Assembly (NCBI GenBank): GCA_028693165.1
Contig: JAQUVX010000002.1
Coordinates: 1 to 64,000, forward strand
DNA from: Lachnospiraceae bacterium
GTDB taxonomy: Bacteria; Bacillota; Clostridia; Lachnospirales; Lachnospiraceae
Direction of reading: 5' to 3'
Length of the DNA: 64,000 bases
Shown: positions 26,551-37,024 of the stretch, piece by piece
Numbering within the stretch: position 1 is the first letter of the stretch
Layout: every line of letters begins with the position of its first letter
Program-made: the position numbers and the translations under genes
Notes under the pieces: generated by a model
Databases searched by the model: none
The model's input: the letters and a program-made list of their open reading frames with translations, nothing else
What the model was told of the DNA's origin: nothing

Positions 26551-27195
26551 TTACGCTCCCAGAACATCTGTGATGTCCTTAAATACTTCATTCAAATTCT
26601 TGGTTCCGTCTACCGTCACAAGAATGCCTGCATTCTTATAGTAAGCAATCAGCGGCTGCGTCTGCTCATGGTACACGGTAAGGCGCTTCTGAACCGTCTC
26701 CGGCTTGTCGTCATCACGCAGCACCAGCTTCTCGCCGCAGACATCACAGATGTCCGCTTTCTTCGGCGGATTGTATACAATGTGATAGGTTGCACCGCAG
26801 CTCAAGCAGGCTCTTCTGCCAGACATGCGGGTTACAATCGCCTCATCCGGAACGTTTACATCGATGGCATAATCCATCTTCTCGCCGCGTTCGGAAAGTG
26901 CTTTTGTCAGGCTTTCTGCCTGCGGGATTGTTCTCGGGAAACCGTCGAGCACATATCCATTGGCACAGTCTGCTGCACTGATACGGTCTAACAGCATGCC
27001 GATCGTCACGTCATCCGGAACGAGCTGTCCCTGATCCATGTAAGACTTCGCCTTCATGCCCAGTTCTGTGCCGCCCTTGATGTTGGCGCGGAAAATATCT
27101 CCGGTGGAAATATGCGGAATTTCATACTTTTCTGCAATCTTCTTTGCCTGAGTGCCTTTGCCGGCACCCGGAGCTCCTAACATAATAATCTTCAT
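26551..27195 (-). CDS. adk: Adenylate kinase (zinc-lid type)
   Basis: Interconverts ATP + AMP and 2 ADP. The 214-aa protein has the P-loop GAPGAGKGTQAKKIAEKY at the N-terminus, DGFPRTIPQAE (about 83) and a long-form LID with four Cys (CLSCGATYH ... DICDVCG, about 128-153) that binds zinc, typical for Gram-positive enzymes. It lies between secY (70 bp, containing a hairpin) and map (3 bp). Confidence 0.97.
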   Translation of the reverse strand: MKIIMLGAPGAGKGTQAKKIAEKYEIPHISTGDIFRANIKGGTELGMKAKSYMDQGQLVPDDVTIGMLLDRISAADCANGYVLDGFPRTIPQAESLTKALSERGEKMDYAIDVNVPDEAIVTRMSGRRACLSCGATYHIVYNPPKKADICDVCGEKLVLRDDDKPETVQKRLTVYHEQTQPLIAYYKNAGILVTVDGTKNLNEVFKDITDVLGA

Positions 27196-27218
27196 AAGGA
27201 TATCCCCTCCATTTACAA

Positions 27219-27255
27219 AGAGAGCCGCTGCCCATTTTTTGCGCAGCAGCTCTCT
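27219..27255 (-). other. Hairpin in the secY-adk spacer
   Basis: A 13-bp stem with one mismatch (AGAGAGCTGCTGC with GCAGCGGCTCTCT, loop about 11 nt) occupies the middle of the 70-bp spacer. No U-run follows, so it looks like an RNA-processing or partial attenuation element instead of a full terminator. Confidence 0.6.
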
Positions 27256-27265
27256 TTACGAACGC

Positions 27266-28582
27266 TTAATCATTCAAAAAGCCTTTATAGTTCCGTACGA
27301 TCATCTGAGACTCGACTGCTTTGATGGTCTCCAGGATAACGCTTACGATAATGATCAGAGAAGTTCCCATAAAGGAAAGTCTGCTTACCGTGAACAGTCC
27401 GGATATCATGATCGGGATGATGCTGATAATAATCAGACCTATCGCGCCGATAAAAACAATATAGTTCAGGATCTTATCCAGATAATCCGACGTTGGTTTA
27501 CCCGGACGAATGCCTGGAATAAATCCACCGGATTTCTTCATGTTGTTAGCCACTTCCAACGGGTTGAAGGTAATGGATGTGTAGAAATATGCAAAAAGTA
27601 TAATCAACACAAGGTAAATTACCAAACCGATGGAATAAATCGGCGTCTCCGGTTTAAACCAGGAAGACGAGTTCAGCATCATCAGGATCTTGCCGCCAAT
27701 GGTGGTATAATCCGGATGGAAGAACTGAGCAATAACAACCGGGAACGACATGATGGAGGACGCAAAGATTACCGGGATAACACCAGCGGTGTTGATCTTT
27801 AACGGAATGTGGGAAGCCTGGCCGCCCACCATCTTTCTTCCAACCATCTTCTTGGAATACTGCACCGGAATTCTGCGTTCACCATCCTGAAGGATGATAA
27901 CAAATATAACCATTGCGAAGACAACTGCCAGCATAATGATTGCGATTGTTACCGCAGCTCCGATATTCTTGCCTCTCAGGAATCTGGTGTACATCGTATT
28001 GATATCTTCCGGAAGTGAGGAAACAATGTTGAACAGCAGGACGATGGAAATACCATTGCCCACGCCTCTCTCCGTGATTCGCTCACCAATCCACATCAGA
28101 AATGCACTGCCTGCCGTCATCGTAACAACAGCAATGAGAATCGACCAGACGTTATAAACCTTCAGCAGACCCTGTCCGCCGAATCCAACTGCCATAGCAA
28201 TGGACTCGATCAGCGCCAGGCCAACCGTCAGATAACGGGTATACTCGGCAATCTTCTTTCTTCCGTCCTCACCATCACGCTGCATCTCTTCCAGTTTCGG
28301 AATTGCGATGGTTAACAGCTGCATGATGATGGAAGATGTGATATACGGGGTAATGCTCAATGCGAATATTGACATGGAGGTAAAGGAACCACCTGTCATC
28401 GTATTGAAAAATCCAAAAGCGTCATTCGACTGACTTGCAAAGAAGTCAGCAAAATAAGAAGTGTTAACTCCAGGAATCGGCAGCTCCGATCCAAAACGGA
28501 TCACTACCAACATCAGGAAGGTGAAGATCAGTTTTACTCTGATCTCCTTAACCTTCCATGCATTTCGGAGTGTCTTCAACAT
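27266..28582 (-). CDS. secY: Protein translocase subunit SecY
   Basis: Channel-forming subunit of the SecYEG translocon, 438 aa with ten membrane segments. The N-terminus (RNAWKVKEIRVKLIFTFLML), the plug-region FNTMTGGSFTSMSIFALSITPYI and the C-terminal FNPLEVANNMKKSGGFIPGIRPG loop are diagnostic. It follows rplO by 1 bp; such coupling of the translocon to ribosomal genes is standard. Confidence 0.98.
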   Translation of the reverse strand: MLKTLRNAWKVKEIRVKLIFTFLMLVVIRFGSELPIPGVNTSYFADFFASQSNDAFGFFNTMTGGSFTSMSIFALSITPYITSSIIMQLLTIAIPKLEEMQRDGEDGRKKIAEYTRYLTVGLALIESIAMAVGFGGQGLLKVYNVWSILIAVVTMTAGSAFLMWIGERITERGVGNGISIVLLFNIVSSLPEDINTMYTRFLRGKNIGAAVTIAIIMLAVVFAMVIFVIILQDGERRIPVQYSKKMVGRKMVGGQASHIPLKINTAGVIPVIFASSIMSFPVVIAQFFHPDYTTIGGKILMMLNSSSWFKPETPIYSIGLVIYLVLIILFAYFYTSITFNPLEVANNMKKSGGFIPGIRPGKPTSDYLDKILNYIVFIGAIGLIIISIIPIMISGLFTVSRLSFMGTSLIIIVSVILETIKAVESQMIVRNYKGFLND

Positions 28583-28583
28583 A

Positions 28584-29024
28584 TTAGATCACCTCGCAGG
28601 TTCCACCTAAAGCTTCAATTTTTGCCTTTGCACCTTCACTGAATGCATCTGCCTTTACGGTCAGCTTTTTGGTTAATTCTCCGTTTCCAAGGATCTTAAC
28701 GCCGTCTCTCGGATTCTTAACGATTCCACACTCCATCAGAGACTCTACGGTTACCACTGCATCGTTCTCGAAGCACTCAAGCGCCTCAACGTTGATACCA
28801 ACGATAACTTTGGTGTTGCGATTTGTAAATCCTCTCTTCGGAAGACGTCTGTATAATGGCATCTGACCGCCTTCAAAACCTGGTCTCGGAGCACCAGAAC
28901 GTGCCTTCTGACCCTTATGGCCCTTACCAGCAGTTTTACCATTACCTGAACCATGACCGCGGCCTCTTCTGAAATTATCACTGTGCTTAGAACCAGCAGC
29001 AGGCTGTAAATTAGATAAATCCAT
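28584..29024 (-). CDS. rplO: 50S ribosomal protein L15 (uL15)
   Basis: 146-aa late-assembly 50S protein. It begins [39 protein letters not shown] (quoted in part), giving the Gly/Lys-rich N-terminal arm, followed by [20 protein letters not shown] and the globular C-terminus. Normal length. It lies 26 bp after rpmD and touches secY. Confidence 0.98.
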   Translation of the reverse strand: MDLSNLQPAAGSKHSDNFRRGRGHGSGNGKTAGKGHKGQKARSGAPRPGFEGGQMPLYRRLPKRGFTNRNTKVIVGINVEALECFENDAVVTVESLMECGIVKNPRDGVKILGNGELTKKLTVKADAFSEGAKAKIEALGGTCEVI

Positions 29025-29050
29025 TGCACTGCACCTCCTTACTTCTATAA

Positions 29051-29233
29051 TTAGATTTCTTCTACTTTAACCAAATGCTTTACGTGCCAAATCATACCTC
29101 TAACAGCTTCGTTGTCCGGAAGCTCTACGGTCTTGTTTACTTTACGAAGACCCATAGCCTCAACGGTTGCTTTCTGTTTCGGAATTGCACCGATTGGGGA
29201 TTTGACTAACGTTACTTTTAATCTCTCTGCCAT
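29051..29233 (-). CDS. rpmD: 50S ribosomal protein L30 (uL30)
   Basis: 60-aa 50S protein: [33 protein letters not shown] is diagnostic. Short bacterial form of normal length. It lies between rpsE (13 bp) and rplO (26 bp). Confidence 0.97.
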   Translation of the reverse strand: MAERLKVTLVKSPIGAIPKQKATVEAMGLRKVNKTVELPDNEAVRGMIWHVKHLVKVEEI

Positions 29234-29246
29234 TTCTTTGTCCTCC

Positions 29247-29756
29247 TTAGCCTAAAATCTCTTCTACAGATTTGCCGCGAAGTTTCGCATACTCTTCCGG
29301 AGTCTTAAGCTGAGTCAGGCCGCTGATAACAGCAAGAACTACGTTGGTCTTGTTGTTAGAACCCAAAGACTTAGCACGGATGTTCTTAATACCTGCCAGC
29401 TCCAGTACGGAACGAGCCGGGCCGCCTGCGATGATACCGGTACCTTCCGGAGCCTTCTTCATCAGTACGGAAGAGCTGCCGAACTTACCAACATGGTCGT
29501 GCGGAATACTCTTGTTTTCGTCTACCGAAATCTCTACGAGATTCTTCATAGCTGCCTCTTTTCCTTTGCGGATTGCTTCCGGAACTTCACCAGCTTTACC
29601 AAGACCTGCGCCTACGTGACCATTACCATCACCTACTACTACCAGAGCAGAGAATCTCATGGTACGTCCACCTTTAACGGTCTTCGATACACGCTTGATT
29701 GCTACTACATTGTCATTTAATTCAAACTGACTTGGGTCAATAATTGTACGCTTCAT
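29247..29756 (-). CDS. rpsE: 30S ribosomal protein S5 (uS5)
   Basis: 169-aa 30S protein involved in decoding fidelity and mRNA unwinding at the entry site. It has [46 protein letters not shown] (in part; double-stranded-RNA-binding-like domain) and the C-terminal [15 protein letters not shown]. The spectinomycin-loop region looks standard. It lies 16 bp after rplR. Confidence 0.98.
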   Translation of the reverse strand: MKRTIIDPSQFELNDNVVAIKRVSKTVKGGRTMRFSALVVVGDGNGHVGAGLGKAGEVPEAIRKGKEAAMKNLVEISVDENKSIPHDHVGKFGSSSVLMKKAPEGTGIIAGGPARSVLELAGIKNIRAKSLGSNNKTNVVLAVISGLTQLKTPEEYAKLRGKSVEEILG

Positions 29757-29772
29757 GCCGTTCTCCTCTCTA

Positions 29773-30141
29773 CTAGAATTTCAGACCAGCCTCGCGGGCT
29801 GCGTCTGCAAGTGCCTGAACTTTACCCTGGTAAATGAAACCGCCTCTGTCGAAAACGACTTCCTCGATACCCTTTTCCAGTGCTCTCTTAGCGATCAGAG
29901 TTCCAACATAGGAAGCTGCAGCTACATCATTGGTGTGCTCCAGTTCGGTCTTTGCTTCCTTCTCTGCGGTGGATGCTGCTACCAAAGTATTGCCGACTGC
30001 ATCGTCAATAATTTGAGCATACATATGATTATTGCTTCTGAACACAGCCAGACGCGGTCTCTCTGCAGTACCTGCAAAGCGGTTGCGTAATCTGGTGTGC
30101 TTTTTAACGCGAACTTCGCTTCTTGATTTCTTACTAACCAT
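29773..30141 (-). CDS. rplR: 50S ribosomal protein L18 (uL18)
   Basis: 122-aa 5S-rRNA-binding protein of the central protuberance. It carries [20 protein letters not shown] (about residues 28-48) and the C-terminal [26 protein letters not shown] typical for the family. Normal length. It lies 18 bp after rplF. Confidence 0.98.
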   Translation of the reverse strand: MVSKKSRSEVRVKKHTRLRNRFAGTAERPRLAVFRSNNHMYAQIIDDAVGNTLVAASTAEKEAKTELEHTNDVAAASYVGTLIAKRALEKGIEEVVFDRGGFIYQGKVQALADAAREAGLKF

Positions 30142-30159
30142 CTTCGTATTCTCCTTAAA

Positions 30160-30702
30160 TTATTTCTTACCAGTCTTACCAACTTTACGTCTGATAGTCT
30201 CATCAGCATACTTGATTCCCTTGCCCTTGTAAGGCTCAGGTCTTCTCTTGTCTCTGATCTCTGCAGCGTACTGGCCAACTTTTTCTTTATCGATACCTTT
30301 AACCGTAATCTTATTCTGTCCTTCAAGAACGGTCTCCAGACCTTCTGGATCTTCCATCTCTACCGGATGAGAATATCCCAGGTTAAGGGTTAATTTCTTT
30401 CCCTGTTTTGCAGCTCTGTAACCTACACCGTTTACTTCCAGAACTTTCTCATAGCCGCTGGTAACACCAACTACCATGTTGTTGATCAGGGTTCTGGTCA
30501 GACCATGTAAAGATTTCATCTTCTTCAAATCACTCGGTCTGGTTACTACGATATGTCCATCTTCTTCTTTGATGTCCATCTCTGCCGGAAGCTCTCTCTC
30601 AAGAGTTCCCTTAGGACCTTTTACAGTCACTTTGTTATTCTCTGCAATCGTTACAGTTACACCTGCCGGGATTGCGATAGGCATTCTTCCAATACGTGAC
30701 AT
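30160..30702 (-). CDS. rplF: 50S ribosomal protein L6 (uL6)
   Basis: 180-aa 50S protein near the factor-binding site. It begins [15 protein letters not shown] and ends with [31 protein letters not shown] (in part), with [15 protein letters not shown] in the middle. Normal length. It is separated from rpsH by an unusually long 191-bp spacer. Confidence 0.98.
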   Translation of the reverse strand: MSRIGRMPIAIPAGVTVTIAENNKVTVKGPKGTLERELPAEMDIKEEDGHIVVTRPSDLKKMKSLHGLTRTLINNMVVGVTSGYEKVLEVNGVGYRAAKQGKKLTLNLGYSHPVEMEDPEGLETVLEGQNKITVKGIDKEKVGQYAAEIRDKRRPEPYKGKGIKYADETIRRKVGKTGKK

Positions 30703-30893
30703 GCCATTTACCTCCTACTTAAATTTTCGGAAAGCGTCTTATGCGCCTTCTGTTTTCAGTTGCTGTTGTCGCCTTGCCAGTCCCTCATCCACTCAACTAA
30801 ACTCAGCTATCGCCTTCGGCTCTGCTTCGTTAAGGTTCGGGATGGGCTTTCACACTAAATTCGCGCTCTGCGCGCTCATTAAGTGTTCAATGC
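30703..30893 (-). other. Long spacer between rpsH and rplF with a GC-rich palindrome
   Basis: These 191 bp carry no convincing ORF. A hairpin built around CGCGCAGAGCGCG (30853-30888, with imperfect AT-rich outer arms) is the main feature. Most other spacers in the operon are under 50 bp, so this looks like inserted sequence or a regulatory RNA element. Confidence 0.5.
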
Positions 30894-31295
30894 CTACCAA
30901 ACAAACGCTAAAACCTCACCGCCTACACCCAGCTGACGAGCTTCCTTATCGGTAATTACGCCCTGGCTTGTAGAAATGATTGCTGTTCCAAGACCGCCAA
31001 GTACCTTCGGCATGTCTTCCTTGTTTGCGTATACACGCAGACCCGGTTTGGAAATTCTCTTGATTCCGCTGATGATCTTCTCATTCTTGTCAGCACCGTA
31101 TTTCAGGGAAATACGGATGTTCTGGAATGCGCCGTCTTCAACGAGATCATACTTCTGAACATAACCCTCTTTTACCAGGATGTCGGCGATAGCCAGTTTC
31201 ATCTTGGATGAAGGTACGTCTACTGTATCATGTTTAGCAGTATTTGCATTACGAATTCTGGTAAGCATATCTGCAATTGGATCACTCATAGTCAT
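30894..31295 (-). CDS. rpsH: 30S ribosomal protein S8 (uS8)
   Basis: 133-aa 30S assembly protein. It has [23 protein letters not shown] and the C-terminal [33 protein letters not shown]. Known in other bacteria as a repressor of the spc operon. It lies 48 bp after rpsN and before the long spacer to rplF. Confidence 0.98.
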   Translation of the reverse strand: MTMSDPIADMLTRIRNANTAKHDTVDVPSSKMKLAIADILVKEGYVQKYDLVEDGAFQNIRISLKYGADKNEKIISGIKRISKPGLRVYANKEDMPKVLGGLGTAIISTSQGVITDKEARQLGVGGEVLAFVW

Positions 31296-31343
31296 AGTGG
31301 ATATTCCTCCTTGTTTAATGTTGGTCGGTTTCCTGTTGGACCT

Positions 31344-31529
31344 TTACCAGCTAGCCTTTTTAACACCCGGAATCTGACCTTTGTAAGCCAGCTCACGGAA
31401 GCAAATACGGCAAATACCATATTTTCTCAAATATGCATGCGGACGTCCGCAGATTCTGCAACGGTTATATTCTCTGCTGGAGAATTTAGCCGGACGCTGC
31501 TGCTTAATCTTCATAGAAGTTTTAGCCAT
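31344..31529 (-). CDS. rpsN: 30S ribosomal protein S14, zinc (type Z) form
   Basis: 61-aa uS14 with four zinc Cys: C24 and C27 (CRICG), C40 and C43 (CRICF). This short type-Z form is usual in Gram-positive bacteria and depends on zinc, unlike the longer zinc-free form. It lies between rplE (15 bp) and rpsH (48 bp). Confidence 0.98.
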   Translation of the reverse strand: MAKTSMKIKQQRPAKFSSREYNRCRICGRPHAYLRKYGICRICFRELAYKGQIPGVKKASW

Positions 31530-31544
31530 GGATCTTTCCTCCTG

Positions 31545-32084
31545 TTATTTTGCGAATGGCATATTGAATAATGTCAAAAGTTCACGAGCTTCTTCATCGG
31601 TCTTGGCAGTGGTAACGAAGATGATGTCCATACCTCTTACCTTGTCAACTTTATCGTATTCAACCTCAGGGAAGATCAACTGCTCTTTGATGCCCAGAGC
31701 GTAGTTGCCTCTGCCATCAAATGCGTTCGGGTTTACACCACGGAAGTCACGTACACGCGGCAGGGCCAGGTTGATCAGACGATCTGCGAACTCATACATT
31801 TTCTCACCGCGCAGGGTAACCTTACATCCGATCGGCATACCTTCTCTAAGTTTGAAGTTTGCTACGGATTTCTTTGCCTTGGTGGTAACAGCTTTCTGGC
31901 CGGTAATCAGCTCCAGGTCTCTTACTGCGGAGTCCAGAACCTTTGCGTTCTCTTTTGCTTCACCAACACCCATGTTGATAACGATCTTGTTTAATTTCGG
32001 TACTTCCATGACGTTTTTATAGCTGAATTTTTTGATCAGGGCATCAACCATCTCGCTCTGATACTGTTCTTTTAATCTTGCCAA
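31545..32084 (-). CDS. rplE: 50S ribosomal protein L5 (uL5)
   Basis: 179-aa 5S-rRNA-binding protein that forms a bridge to S13. It carries [21 protein letters not shown] and the C-terminal [26 protein letters not shown]. Normal length. It follows rplX by 21 bp. Confidence 0.98.
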   Translation of the reverse strand: MARLKEQYQSEMVDALIKKFSYKNVMEVPKLNKIVINMGVGEAKENAKVLDSAVRDLELITGQKAVTTKAKKSVANFKLREGMPIGCKVTLRGEKMYEFADRLINLALPRVRDFRGVNPNAFDGRGNYALGIKEQLIFPEVEYDKVDKVRGMDIIFVTTAKTDEEARELLTLFNMPFAK

Positions 32085-32105
32085 CTTTCGTTCCTCCTCT
32101 CTGAA

Positions 32106-32414
32106 TTAGTCGATTACTTTACCGCTTGCCTTAGCAACGCGGACTTTCTTACCGTCTTTTACTTCGAAGCCAACTCTGGTAGCTTTTCCATCAACAACCA
32201 GCATAACATTTGAAATGTCCATAGCTGCTTCCTGATGAATGATGCCGCCCTGTGGGTTGCCTGCGCCCGGTTTGGAGTGCTTGGTAACCATGTTGCAGCC
32301 CTCTACCAGAACTTTGCCATCTTTTACCTGCATTACCTTGCCGGTCTTATCTTTATCTTTTCCTGCGATAACCTTTACCAGGTCGTCTTTTTTGATTTTC
32401 TGCACAGTCGACAC
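32106..32414 (-). CDS. rplX: 50S ribosomal protein L24 (uL24)
   Basis: 102-aa early-assembly 50S protein with an N-terminal KOW motif ([20 protein letters not shown]) and [29 protein letters not shown]. Normal length. It lies 4 bp after rplN. Confidence 0.98.
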   Translation of the reverse strand: MSTVQKIKKDDLVKVIAGKDKDKTGKVMQVKDGKVLVEGCNMVTKHSKPGAGNPQGGIIHQEAAMDISNVMLVVDGKATRVGFEVKDGKKVRVAKASGKVID

Positions 32415-32418
32415 CTCC

Positions 32419-32787
32419 TTACAGTACTTCTGGAGCCAGAGATACGATTTTCATGAACTGCTTCTCACGTAATTCTCTCGCTACCGGCCCAAAGATACGG
32501 GTTCCTCTTGGGGTCTTATCATCTTTAATAATAACTGCTGCATTCTCATCGAACTTAATATAAGAGCCATCTTTACGACGTGCACCTTTTACAGTACGCA
32601 CAACTACGGCCTTAACTACGTCGCCTTTTTTTACAACGCCACCTGGTGTTGCATCTTTAACGGAAGCGACGATTACATCACCAATATTCGCATATCTTCT
32701 TGTAGATCCGCCCATAACACGAATGCAAAGCAACTCTTTTGCTCCGGTGTTATCAGCAACCTTCAGTCTGGTTTCCTGCTGAATCAT
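32419..32787 (-). CDS. rplN: 50S ribosomal protein L14 (uL14)
   Basis: 122-aa 50S protein that contacts 16S rRNA at the interface and is the docking site of RsfS. Begins [24 protein letters not shown] and ends [20 protein letters not shown]. Normal length. It lies 21 bp after rpsQ. Confidence 0.98.
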   Translation of the reverse strand: MIQQETRLKVADNTGAKELLCIRVMGGSTRRYANIGDVIVASVKDATPGGVVKKGDVVKAVVVRTVKGARRKDGSYIKFDENAAVIIKDDKTPRGTRIFGPVARELREKQFMKIVSLAPEVL

Positions 32788-32808
32788 GCCTGATACTCCT
32801 TCCTGTTT

Positions 32809-33063
32809 TTACTTCGCTTTCTCGATAATTTCAACCAGTCTCCATCTCTTGTCCTTAGACAACGGTCTGGTCTCCATAACTTTAACGGTATCGCCAATGC
32901 CGCACTCATTCTTCTCATCATGAGCTTTTAACTTAACGGTCTTTTTTACGATCTTGCCGTATAACGGATGTTTGATATGGTCTTCGATTGCAACGACGAT
33001 GGTCTTGTCCATCTTATCGCTTACGACTTTACCAACGCGGGTTTTTCTTAAATTTCTCTCCAC
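32809..33063 (-). CDS. rpsQ: 30S ribosomal protein S17 (uS17)
   Basis: 84-aa OB-fold primary binder of 16S r[35 protein letters not shown] and [23 protein letters not shown]. Normal length. It lies 22 bp after rpmC. Confidence 0.98.
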   Translation of the reverse strand: MERNLRKTRVGKVVSDKMDKTIVVAIEDHIKHPLYGKIVKKTVKLKAHDEKNECGIGDTVKVMETRPLSKDKRWRLVEIIEKAK

Positions 33064-33085
33064 GGTCTTATTCTCCTTTCAAACC

Positions 33086-33301
33086 TTATGCCAGTTTAGA
33101 TTTCTCTGTAATAACAGTCTGAATTCTAGCAATATTCTTGCGAACTTCTTTGATTCTGCTGGTATTATCTAACTGGTTGGTTGCATTCTGGAATCTTAAG
33201 TTGAAAAGTTCTTTCTTTGCAGCTACTAATTCTTCATTCAACTCTGCAGCTGACTTTGCGTTTAAACCTTCTACGAATTTATTAGTTTTCACTGTTATCA
33301 C
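33086..33301 (-). CDS. rpmC: 50S ribosomal protein L29 (uL29)
   Basis: 71-aa helical hairpin protein near the exit tunnel, part of the signal-recognition/trigger-factor docking site. [44 protein letters not shown] is diagnostic (in part). Its first codons overlap the end of rplP by 20 nt. Confidence 0.97.
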   Translation of the reverse strand: MITVKTNKFVEGLNAKSAAELNEELVAAKKELFNLRFQNATNQLDNTSRIKEVRKNIARIQTVITEKSKLA

Positions 33302-33719
33302 CGCCTTCTAAATCTGCTTTAGCAGCAATCTTACATTTGCATGGTAACTTGTGCATAGCAAGACGTAATGCTTCACGAGCAGCCTCTTCCGGTACACCGG
33401 CGATCTCGAACATTACTCTGCCTGGTTTAACAACTGCTACCCAGTACTCCAGGGCGCCTTTACCAGAACCCATACGAGTCTCTGCTGGCTTTGCAGTTAC
33501 AGGTTTGTCTGGGAAGATCTTGATCCAAACTTTACCACCACGTTTGATGTAACGGGTCATGGCAACACGGGCTGCCTCGATCTGGTTGGATTTGATCCAG
33601 CACGGCTCAGTAGCGACCAAACCGAACTCACCATAGTTAATCTGATTTCCTCTTAAAGCTTTGCCGGCCATAGAACCACGGAACTGTTTGCGGCGCTTTA
33701 CTCTCTTAGGCATTAACAT
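33282..33719 (-). CDS. rplP: 50S ribosomal protein L16 (uL16)
   Basis: 145-aa 50S protein near the A and P sites. [23 protein letters not shown] and the C-terminal [29 protein letters not shown] are diagnostic. ATG at 33719 shares one base with the rpsC stop (TAATG) and has GGGAG about 9 nt upstream; an ATG two codons later is the alternative. The acidic tail (LEGGDNSEN) overlaps rpmC. Confidence 0.98.
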   Translation of the reverse strand: MLMPKRVKRRKQFRGSMAGKALRGNQINYGEFGLVATEPCWIKSNQIEAARVAMTRYIKRGGKVWIKIFPDKPVTAKPAETRMGSGKGALEYWVAVVKPGRVMFEIAGVPEEAAREALRLAMHKLPCKCKIAAKADLEGGDNSEN

Positions 33720-34375
33720 TATTTATCGCTCCCTTCCTTGTTTCCTCTAGCAGGAAGTATCTCGCCTTTGTAGATCCAAACCTTAACGCCAAGCTTGCCG
33801 TAGGTTGTATCTGCTTCTGCGAATCCATAGTCAATATCTGCTCTTAATGTCTGTAACGGAATGGTACCCTCGCTGTAGAACTCGGTACGAGCAATATCAG
33901 CGCCACCAAGACGTCCGCCAACAGCGGTCTTGATTCCCTTGATACCAGACTTCATAGAACGACCCATGGTGGACTTCATCGCACGACGGAAGGACACACG
34001 GTTCTCCAGCTGCTGTGCAATGCTCTCAGCTACTAACTGAGCATCACGGTCCGGTCTCTTGATCTCTTTGATGTCGATAAATACTTTCTTATCAGTCAGT
34101 TTCTGAACTTCGCCTTTCAGCTTTTCGATCTCAGCGCCGCCCTTACCGATTACAACGCCCGGCTTTGCGGTGAAGATGATCACTTTAACTCTGTCAGAAG
34201 CTCTTTCAATCTCAATTTTGGAAATTCCTGCGCTATACAGTTTCTTTTTCAGGAAAGTACGGATATTATAATCCTCTACCAGGCAATCAGCGAAGTTGCC
34301 TTCTGCATACCACTTGGAATCCCAGTCTTTAATAACACCGACTCTTAAGCCGTGTGGATTAACTTTCTGTCCCAT
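33719..34375 (-). CDS. rpsC: 30S ribosomal protein S3 (uS3)
   Basis: 218-aa 30S protein at the mRNA entry tunnel, with a KH domain ([21 protein letters not shown], about residues 63-85) and the C-terminal [26 protein letters not shown]. Normal length. It lies 9 bp after rplV and overlaps rplP by 1 bp. Confidence 0.98.
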   Translation of the reverse strand: MGQKVNPHGLRVGVIKDWDSKWYAEGNFADCLVEDYNIRTFLKKKLYSAGISKIEIERASDRVKVIIFTAKPGVVIGKGGAEIEKLKGEVQKLTDKKVFIDIKEIKRPDRDAQLVAESIAQQLENRVSFRRAMKSTMGRSMKSGIKGIKTAVGGRLGGADIARTEFYSEGTIPLQTLRADIDYGFAEADTTYGKLGVKVWIYKGEILPARGNKEGSDK

Positions 34376-34384
34376 ATTTGCCTC

Positions 34385-34771
34385 CTATCTTTCATTCAGC
34401 ACAACAGTGATATGGCTCATTCTCTTCTCGATTCTGTAAGCTCTACCCTGTGCTCTCGGTTTTACTCTCTTCATGGTCGGTCCCTTGTCTGCGAAGCACT
34501 CTTCTACATACAGTTTAGCCGGATCCATTCCATTATTGTTCTCAGCGTTTGCGATAGCTGATTCCAATAATTTTTTAATTAAAGAAGAAGCATATCTGGG
34601 ATTGTAAGTTACAATACCAAGTGCCGTCTGTGCATCTTTGCCTCTGATGGCATCTAAAACGAAACATGCTTTCTGAACAGATACGCGTGCGTAAGATAAC
34701 TTTGCGCTCGGTCTGGTATCCTTCTGGGCATTTCTCTCTCTCTTAATTTGACTTCTATGTCCTTTAGCCAT
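34385..34771 (-). CDS. rplV: 50S ribosomal protein L22 (uL22)
   Basis: 128-aa exit-tunnel protein. ARVSVQKACFVLDAIRGKDAQTALGIVTY and the beta-hairpin MKRVKPRAQGRAYRIEKRMSHITVVL are standard. The hairpin lines the macrolide site and shows no deletion. It lies 29 bp after rpsS. Confidence 0.98.
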   Translation of the reverse strand: MAKGHRSQIKRERNAQKDTRPSAKLSYARVSVQKACFVLDAIRGKDAQTALGIVTYNPRYASSLIKKLLESAIANAENNNGMDPAKLYVEECFADKGPTMKRVKPRAQGRAYRIEKRMSHITVVLNER

Positions 34772-34800
34772 TGCTAATAACCTCCTTTCGATCCTGACGA

Positions 34801-35079
34801 TTATCGTTTGGATTTCTTCTCGTCTTTTCCATGTCCTCTGTAAGTTCTGGTAGCTACGAACTCACCCAGCTTATGTCCAACCATATCTTCGGTCACATAT
34901 ACCGGAACGTGCTTTCTGCCATCATGAACTGCGATTGTATGTCCAACCATCTGCGGGAAGATTGTGGAGCGGCGGGACCAGGTTTTGATTACCTGATGCT
35001 GTCCTGCTGCGTTCATTGCATCAACTTTTTTAAGCAGATGCGCGTCTGCAAATGGTCCTTTTTTTAATGAACGTGCCAT
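34801..35079 (-). CDS. rpsS: 30S ribosomal protein S19 (uS19)
   Basis: 92-aa head protein that pairs with S13. [23 protein letters not shown] and [25 protein letters not shown] are diagnostic. Normal length. It lies 19 bp after rplB. Confidence 0.98.
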   Translation of the reverse strand: MARSLKKGPFADAHLLKKVDAMNAAGQHQVIKTWSRRSTIFPQMVGHTIAVHDGRKHVPVYVTEDMVGHKLGEFVATRTYRGHGKDEKKSKR

Positions 35080-35098
35080 AAGTTTTGATCCTCCTTAA

Positions 35099-35944
35099 TT
35101 ATTTAATGGTTTTGCCATCGCGTCTTCTTACAATCATCTTGTTCGACTGCTTGTTTTTCTTACGGGTCTTCAGTCCCAGTGCCGGCTTGCCCCAAGGTGT
35201 GCAAGGACCTGGACGACCGATACCGGTCTTACCTTCACCACCACCATGCGGATGGTCATTCGGGTTCATAACAGAACCGCGGACGGTAGGACGGAATCCC
35301 ATATGACGCTTTCTACCAGCTTTACCAAGGTTGATCAGGTTGTGCTCGCCGTTGCCTACAACGCCGATGGTAGCACGACAAATGATCGGAACCATTCTCA
35401 TCTCGCCGGACGGGAGTCTTAAGGTTGCATATTTGCCTTCTTTAGCCATTAACTGAGCAGAGTTACCAGCGGAACGAACCAGCTGACCACCCTTGCCCGG
35501 ATACAGCTCGATGTTATGAATCTGAGCACCAACCGGGATGTTTGCCAGCGGTAAGCAGTTTCCTACTTTTGCCTCGGCAGTCTCGCCGCTCACAACCTTC
35601 ATTCCATCAGTCAAACCAGCCGGAGCCAGGATGTAGGTCTTGGTACCGTCTGCGTAGCAGATCAGTGCGATGTTAGCAGTTCTGTTCGGATCATACTCAA
35701 TACCAATAACCGTTGCGATCATACCGTCTTTGCTGTTTCTCTTAAAATCGATGATTCTGTATTTTCTCTTAGCACCGCCTCCGCGATGTCTAACAGTGAT
35801 TTTACCCTGATTATTACGTCCTGCAGTCTTGCTTAAGGAAGTAACCAGTGCCTTCTCCGGAGTAGATTTGGTGATTTCTTTGAAATCAGAACCGGTCATC
35901 TGTCTTCTGGAAGGTGTATATGGGTTATATGTTTTGATTCCCAT
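35099..35944 (-). CDS. rplB: 50S ribosomal protein L2 (uL2)
   Basis: 281-aa 50S protein close to the peptidyl-transferase centre. It contains [46 protein letters not shown] (with the conserved His) and the basic C-terminus. The start is ATG at 35944 ([14 protein letters not shown]); nine further open codons are not conserved. It lies 132 bp after rplW. Confidence 0.98.
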   Translation of the reverse strand: MGIKTYNPYTPSRRQMTGSDFKEITKSTPEKALVTSLSKTAGRNNQGKITVRHRGGGAKRKYRIIDFKRNSKDGMIATVIGIEYDPNRTANIALICYADGTKTYILAPAGLTDGMKVVSGETAEAKVGNCLPLANIPVGAQIHNIELYPGKGGQLVRSAGNSAQLMAKEGKYATLRLPSGEMRMVPIICRATIGVVGNGEHNLINLGKAGRKRHMGFRPTVRGSVMNPNDHPHGGGEGKTGIGRPGPCTPWGKPALGLKTRKKNKQSNKMIVRRRDGKTIK

Positions 35945-36076
35945 GACTTTAACTCCTTTCGATTCGTACACGTTTCACATGTTCTTCAACACGTCCGCGT
36001 GTATCTTTTTATCACAGCGCAGTATAGTTGTTTCACTGTCGGCTGTATAGTTATCTTGCAGATTCACTGCATTTGA

Positions 36077-36376
36077 TTATAAACCTGCGAATACCTCGAT
36101 CTCTTTGCTGTCCTCAGTTAACTGTACGATAGCTTTCTTGGTAGCTGCAGTCTTGCCGAAGGTAGTTCCGCGTCTCTTGTTCTTGCCTTCGTTGTTCATG
36201 GTGTTTACACTCTTAACTTTGGTTCCCGGGAACATCTTCTCAACCGCGTCTTTGATCATGGTCTTGTTTGCCTCGGTGTGAACCAGGAAAGTGTATTTCT
36301 TAGAAGCCATTGCGTTCATGCTCTTCTCGGTTACAACCGGTTTGAGAATGACATCATAGTATTGAACGTTTGCCAT
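36077..36376 (-). CDS. rplW: 50S ribosomal protein L23 (uL23)
   Basis: 99-aa exit-site protein that docks trigger factor and [46 protein letters not shown] (in part) is diagnostic. Its start overlaps the rplD stop by 1 bp. Confidence 0.98.
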   Translation of the reverse strand: MANVQYYDVILKPVVTEKSMNAMASKKYTFLVHTEANKTMIKDAVEKMFPGTKVKSVNTMNNEGKNKRRGTTFGKTAATKKAIVQLTEDSKEIEVFAGL

Positions 36377-36996
36377 TATGCGTACACCTCCTCAATATTT
36401 GCAACAGCTGTCTTGGTAGCTACTACAGTGTTGTATTTCAGAATGTCAAATACGTTGATCGTATTAACATAAGCAGTCTTAACAGACGGGATGTTCTTTG
36501 CAGACTTCACTACATTGTCGCTGTCCTCGCCTACTACTACCAGAGCTTTGGAAACCTTCAGATTGTTCAGAACAGTCTGGAACTTCTTGGTCTTGATCTC
36601 GTCCAGCTTCAGCTCGTCAACAACGATGAATTTGTTCTCCAGCACTCTGCTGGTCAGAGCGGATTTCAGAGCTGCTCTCTTCTCTTTTTTGTTCAGTGTA
36701 ATGGTGTAATCTCTCGGAGCCGGAGCAAATACTACGCCGCCGCCTGTCCACTGCGGAGATCTGGTTGAACCCTGTCTTGCATGACCGGTTCCTTTCTGTC
36801 TCCACGGTTTTCTTCCACCACCGGATACCTCAGCGCGGGTTTTTGCTTTCTGTGTACCCTGACGCTTGTTTGCAAGCTGTGCAACGACTGCCAGATGTAC
36901 CAGGTGCTCGTTAACCTCTACACCGAATACAGCGTCGTTCAAATCCATCTTGCCAACTTCATTACCTTCCATATTGTAAACAGATACGTTTGCCAT
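36376..36996 (-). CDS. rplD: 50S ribosomal protein L4 (uL4)
   Basis: 206-aa exit-tunnel protein; in proteobacteria it also represses the S10 operon. The extended loop [24 protein letters not shown] (about residues 70-93) and [19 protein letters not shown] are diagnostic. Normal length. It lies 28 bp after rplC. Confidence 0.98.
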   Translation of the reverse strand: MANVSVYNMEGNEVGKMDLNDAVFGVEVNEHLVHLAVVAQLANKRQGTQKAKTRAEVSGGGRKPWRQKGTGHARQGSTRSPQWTGGGVVFAPAPRDYTITLNKKEKRAALKSALTSRVLENKFIVVDELKLDEIKTKKFQTVLNNLKVSKALVVVGEDSDNVVKSAKNIPSVKTAYVNTINVFDILKYNTVVATKTAVANIEEVYA

Positions 36997-37024
36997 CTGT
37001 GTGTTCCTCCTTTCTCATCAAAGC

